Source: Thiosocius sp963736445
GTDB lineage: Bacteria > Pseudomonadota > Gammaproteobacteria > Chromatiales > Chromatiaceae
Assembly: GCA_963736445.1 (NCBI GenBank)
Contig: CAVTOY010000010.1
Span: 1-64,000 of the forward strand
Direction of reading: 5' to 3'
Length of the DNA stretch: 64,000 nucleotides
Shown piece after piece: positions 61,321 through 64,000 of the stretch. The position numbers and the translations under genes were made by a program. The notes beneath the pieces were generated by a model, which searched no databases, had not been told where the DNA came from, and saw nothing but the letters and a program-made list of their open reading frames with translations. The stretch's first letter is position 1; each line of letters begins with the position of its first letter.

Positions 61321-64000
61321 TCAGGGGTTCTCCTTCGGTGTCGCCTCGCTGGTGGAAATCGGACCCGGCAGCGGCAGTTGCAGGCCACCATCGCCAGCCA
61401 GTTCCCAGCGCTCCTTGATCGATTCTGGAACACCATAAAATCGGCTAGGCAAGGTATCGCCCGGCAGATAGTCGGCGAGCGCGAAGCGTGCGCCGGGATC
61501 GTGCTCGTGACAACGCGTGCAGTCGCGGTTCGCCTCGCCCAGGGCGACGTTGTGATGCAGGTGATGGGCGCGCAGCTCCGCCCTCAGCGCCGGCCGCGCC
61601 ACGCCCTGCGCGGCCAGGCGGGAACGGACCAGGTCGACCTTCGCCGCGCTGTCCAGCCGCAATTCCATGCTGTCCACCCGGGTGTCGCGATCGGCATCGA
61701 ATAGATCAACCAGCGCGCCGCGATAGACGTTGCCGTCCAGCAAGGCTGCCCTGAGCGTTTCCTTGCCGACCTCTTCGCCGGTCTCGCCATCCACCCAGTA
61801 CCAGCGCGTAACCAGGTTCATGGGCGCCCAGCGTTCGGTGCCGTCGGCGTCCTGCCGCTGCATCAGCAGCGGCTGGTAGCCGCTGACATAGGCGCGGCCG
61901 AGGTCATCCGGTTCGCCCTGTTCCAGGCCACGGTAGTGGATCAGGTATTCGCCATCGGCAGTCAGCACACTGGCATCGACCTGCCGGCGTGCCGGCATAT
62001 GGATCTGCGGCACATGGCAGGCCTCGCAGGACAGCACGGAAAAATGCGTCTCCTGCTGCGGCAGCCAGTCATGTCCGGCGCCATCGGTGTGGCAGCTGGT
62101 GCAGGTCCGCAACCCGTCACCCGGATGGGCCTGCGCAGACGCCGAATCGGCGCCGGGTAGGTGGTCCGGTGGCGCCTCTGCATAGTGGCAGTCACGGCAC
62201 TCCACCAGCCGCTGCGCATGCACGTCCCAGGGGCGACCCAACCGATCCTTGTCACGCAGGTTGAGTGCTGAGAGGCGTATCGGTTGCGACGAAAATACCT
62301 GCCCGGTGGTCTCGGTCTCCCAGTTGTCGGCGGTACCGAGTGTCAGCGCCAGCGGCCTGTCGTCACTGTGGACCCGCCCATGGCACCCGCCGCACTGGGC
62401 CGGCCGCGGATGCACCATCGCGACGGTGGCCATCTCGTCTTCGTCCAGCGCCGCCGGGTTCCACGCGTAGCCCGCGCCGGTGCGCCGCAGTATCCCGCTG
62501 CCGATCAGCGTCGCGGCCACCGCCCAATCGGGTCGGTCCGACCTTAGCGCGGCCTGCCACTCGGCGACGTTGGGGTTCTCCAGATGGCAGAGGAAGCAGT
62601 TCATCTGACTGTCTTCATCGTCGGCGATGCGCGGACCCTGCTGCATCAGGACGCGGCGCTGCGGCTGCAACTCGTCGTCCACCACGCTGGCGTGGTAGGC
62701 GTGTGTGGCGTTGAAGGCGTCTTCCTCGATGTCGTGGCACTGGCTGCAGGTCATCGCCGTGGACAGTGGCCGGCCCGACTCATGCACCATCTCGCCGTCG
62801 ACATCGAGCAGCGGGATCGGTTCATGTTCCAGCATCGAGCGCATGACGGGGTCCGCCTCGTAGCCGAGCAGCTGCCAATCCATACGCCCCGACTCGGCAT
62901 GACAATCGGGGCACTGAAGCGCCCTCTCTTTTGACACCACCATGTGATTCTGCGGAAGGTACATCTCTGTCGGGGCGAAGTCGTACTGCCCGCTGAACGG
63001 CAGACCGGTCACCTGCGCGCCGACGCGCAGTGCAGTATCCCAGTCGAACTTGGTCCAGAAGCCCTCGTCGCCGTAGACGTGCGGTAGGATGAAATGCCGG
63101 TACTCGGTATCGTAGACCTGCCGGCCGCGATGGATCTTGAAGGGGTGGATCTTCGCCTGGTCGTCGGTGCGATCACCGAGTGGTGCAGCTATCTGGGTCA
63201 CCCGATCCGGATCGATCTTGTCACCCAGCAGGTAACGACTGCCGCGGCCGTTGTACCAGGCATACTCGGGTTGCGCGCCCTTCACCCAGGTGAAGCGCCC
63301 CTTGATCTTCAGATACAGATGCTCGTTCGTGATCGGCAGGTCCTGGCCGGCTTCGGACCAGTCCCAGCTCAGCTTGGTGCCTTCCTTGACCGCCATCGAC
63401 GGTATATGGCACGTCTGACAGGCGACGCGCTCAGTATGCCCGTCGATGCGGCGGTCGGCGTGGATATCGCCGCCTTTGTGGCAGGCCGTGCACAACAGGC
63501 GGTTCTTGTCGTCCACGCTTACCGTCAGCAGACGGCCGGGCGGCAGATGGTCTTCCGCCTGATGGCAGTCTATACAGTGGAATCCCAGTCGACCCATGTG
63601 CACATCGATCTCTGGATTGGGAAACAGCAGGCTCTCGTCGAGATCGCCGTGCTTGACCGCGTTGCCACCACCCGCCATGAAGTGGCAGGCGCCGCAGTTC
63701 GCGCGCGTGGGCAGACCTACACTGCGCGCCGCCGCCAGAAGATCGACGTCGGCCGCCGGCAGACCTGCGTCGCCGGCATCCTTGTGATACATGCCGGTCT
63801 GCTCGTGGCATACCAGACAGTCGACCAGTGTCTCGTCGCTCAAGTCGAAGGTGTCGTCTTCCCAGCCGAAGCCGATGTGGCAGCTGGTGCAGCCCGGCCA
63901 GTTGGACTTGATCCCGATGCAGAAATTGTTGATCAAGTTGCGCTTGCCGATGCGCACCGGCTCATCATGCCCCGGGACCTCGACCGGATCACCGGCGAGA
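61321..64000 (-). CDS. Octaheme tetrathionate reductase (OTR)-family cytochrome with a second seven-heme half (partial)
   Basis: The frame stays open to the right window edge, so the N-terminus is missing; 893 residues are visible with 14 CxxCH motifs. The first part (to about 370 residues after the internal GTG at 63957) matches OTR: GKRNLINNFCIGIKSNWPGC, DCLVCHEQ, CGACHFMAGGGNAVKHGDLD and CPDCHAESGRMDWQLLGY, giving seven hemes plus probably one upstream. The second part (about 390-880) adds seven more (from CSQCHDIEEDAFNATHAYHA to CTRCHEHDPGARFALADYL) and a calcium-binding-like DADRDTRVDSMEL. Such a 15-heme fusion is longer than usual OTR. It heads the YeeE/YedE/rhodanese unit. Confidence 0.88.
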   Translation of the reverse strand, partial: LAGDPVEVPGHDEPVRIGKRNLINNFCIGIKSNWPGCTSCHIGFGWEDDTFDLSDETLVDCLVCHEQTGMYHKDAGDAGLPAADVDLLAAARSVGLPTRANCGACHFMAGGGNAVKHGDLDESLLFPNPEIDVHMGRLGFHCIDCHQAEDHLPPGRLLTVSVDDKNRLLCTACHKGGDIHADRRIDGHTERVACQTCHIPSMAVKEGTKLSWDWSEAGQDLPITNEHLYLKIKGRFTWVKGAQPEYAWYNGRGSRYLLGDKIDPDRVTQIAAPLGDRTDDQAKIHPFKIHRGRQVYDTEYRHFILPHVYGDEGFWTKFDWDTALRVGAQVTGLPFSGQYDFAPTEMYLPQNHMVVSKERALQCPDCHAESGRMDWQLLGYEADPVMRSMLEHEPIPLLDVDGEMVHESGRPLSTAMTCSQCHDIEEDAFNATHAYHASVVDDELQPQRRVLMQQGPRIADDEDSQMNCFLCHLENPNVAEWQAALRSDRPDWAVAATLIGSGILRRTGAGYAWNPAALDEDEMATVAMVHPRPAQCGGCHGRVHSDDRPLALTLGTADNWETETTGQVFSSQPIRLSALNLRDKDRLGRPWDVHAQRLVECRDCHYAEAPPDHLPGADSASAQAHPGDGLRTCTSCHTDGAGHDWLPQQETHFSVLSCEACHVPQIHMPARRQVDASVLTADGEYLIHYRGLEQGEPDDLGRAYVSGYQPLLMQRQDADGTERWAPMNLVTRWYWVDGETGEEVGKETLRAALLDGNVYRGALVDLFDADRDTRVDSMELRLDSAAKVDLVRSRLAAQGVARPALRAELRAHHLHHNVALGEANRDCTRCHEHDPGARFALADYLPGDTLPSRFYGVPESIKERWELAGDGGLQLPLPGPISTSEATPKENP

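Overview
The window looks like a chromosomal piece of a sulfur-metabolising gammaproteobacterium (Chromatiales/Thiodiazotropha-like; taxon inferred from gene order and content, not from a marker search). The order carA-carB-greA / yhbY / rlmE-ftsH-folP-glmM-tpiA-secG-tRNA-Leu(GAG) and a later initiator tRNA-Met are typical of gammaproteobacteria. Here a complete 14-gene nuoA-N operon sits between the two tRNAs. Sulfur and multiheme redox genes dominate the right end.

Layout. (1) 1-10.6 kb is a decayed accessory region: a frameshifted RND efflux pair, a 13-copy TGGC tetranucleotide repeat, a 5'-truncated metallophosphoesterase, nested group II introns (an RmInt1-like intron inserted in the reverse-transcriptase gene of a second intron, plus remnants of a third), an SLC13-type transporter remnant, an intact SulP permease, and a truncated tyrosine integrase next to tRNA-fMet. 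(2) 10.6-26 kb holds tRNA-fMet and nuoN to nuoA (all minus strand), with a sigma70-like promoter before nuoA and a palindromic insert between nuoG and nuoH. (3) 26-38 kb is the conserved housekeeping block. (4) 38-40.6 kb carries trxC, a YbbN/CnoX-type chaperedoxin, a DUF1244 gene and trmO. (5) 40.8-46.2 kb is an envelope operon (LolD-like ATPase, FtsX-type permease, exported NifX-domain protein, LolA-like protein, split beta-barrel) with an RTX-repeat protein upstream. (6) 46.2-54.6 kb contains exported proteins of unknown role, including a PEP-CTERM-like protein behind a sigma54-type promoter, plus scars (outer-membrane-protein and trmO fragments). (7) 54.7-64 kb is a multiheme cytochrome locus: a 28-CxxCH cytochrome overlapping a beta-barrel gene, a tetraheme cytochrome, a rhodanese-like protein lacking its cysteine, a split YeeE/YedE sulfur transporter, and an octaheme tetrathionate-reductase-family cytochrome extended by a second seven-heme half (its 5' end lies outside the window).

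The most promising undescribed system is region 7. A tandem-repeat 28-heme protein translationally coupled to a porin-like barrel suggests an electron conduit across the outer membrane. It lies next to genes that could take up and transform reduced sulfur compounds. The region 5 operon is a second candidate: a Lol/MacB-like export route with its own periplasmic carrier, an exported NifX-fold protein and an outer-membrane barrel. Roles in both are inferred from domain content and synteny.
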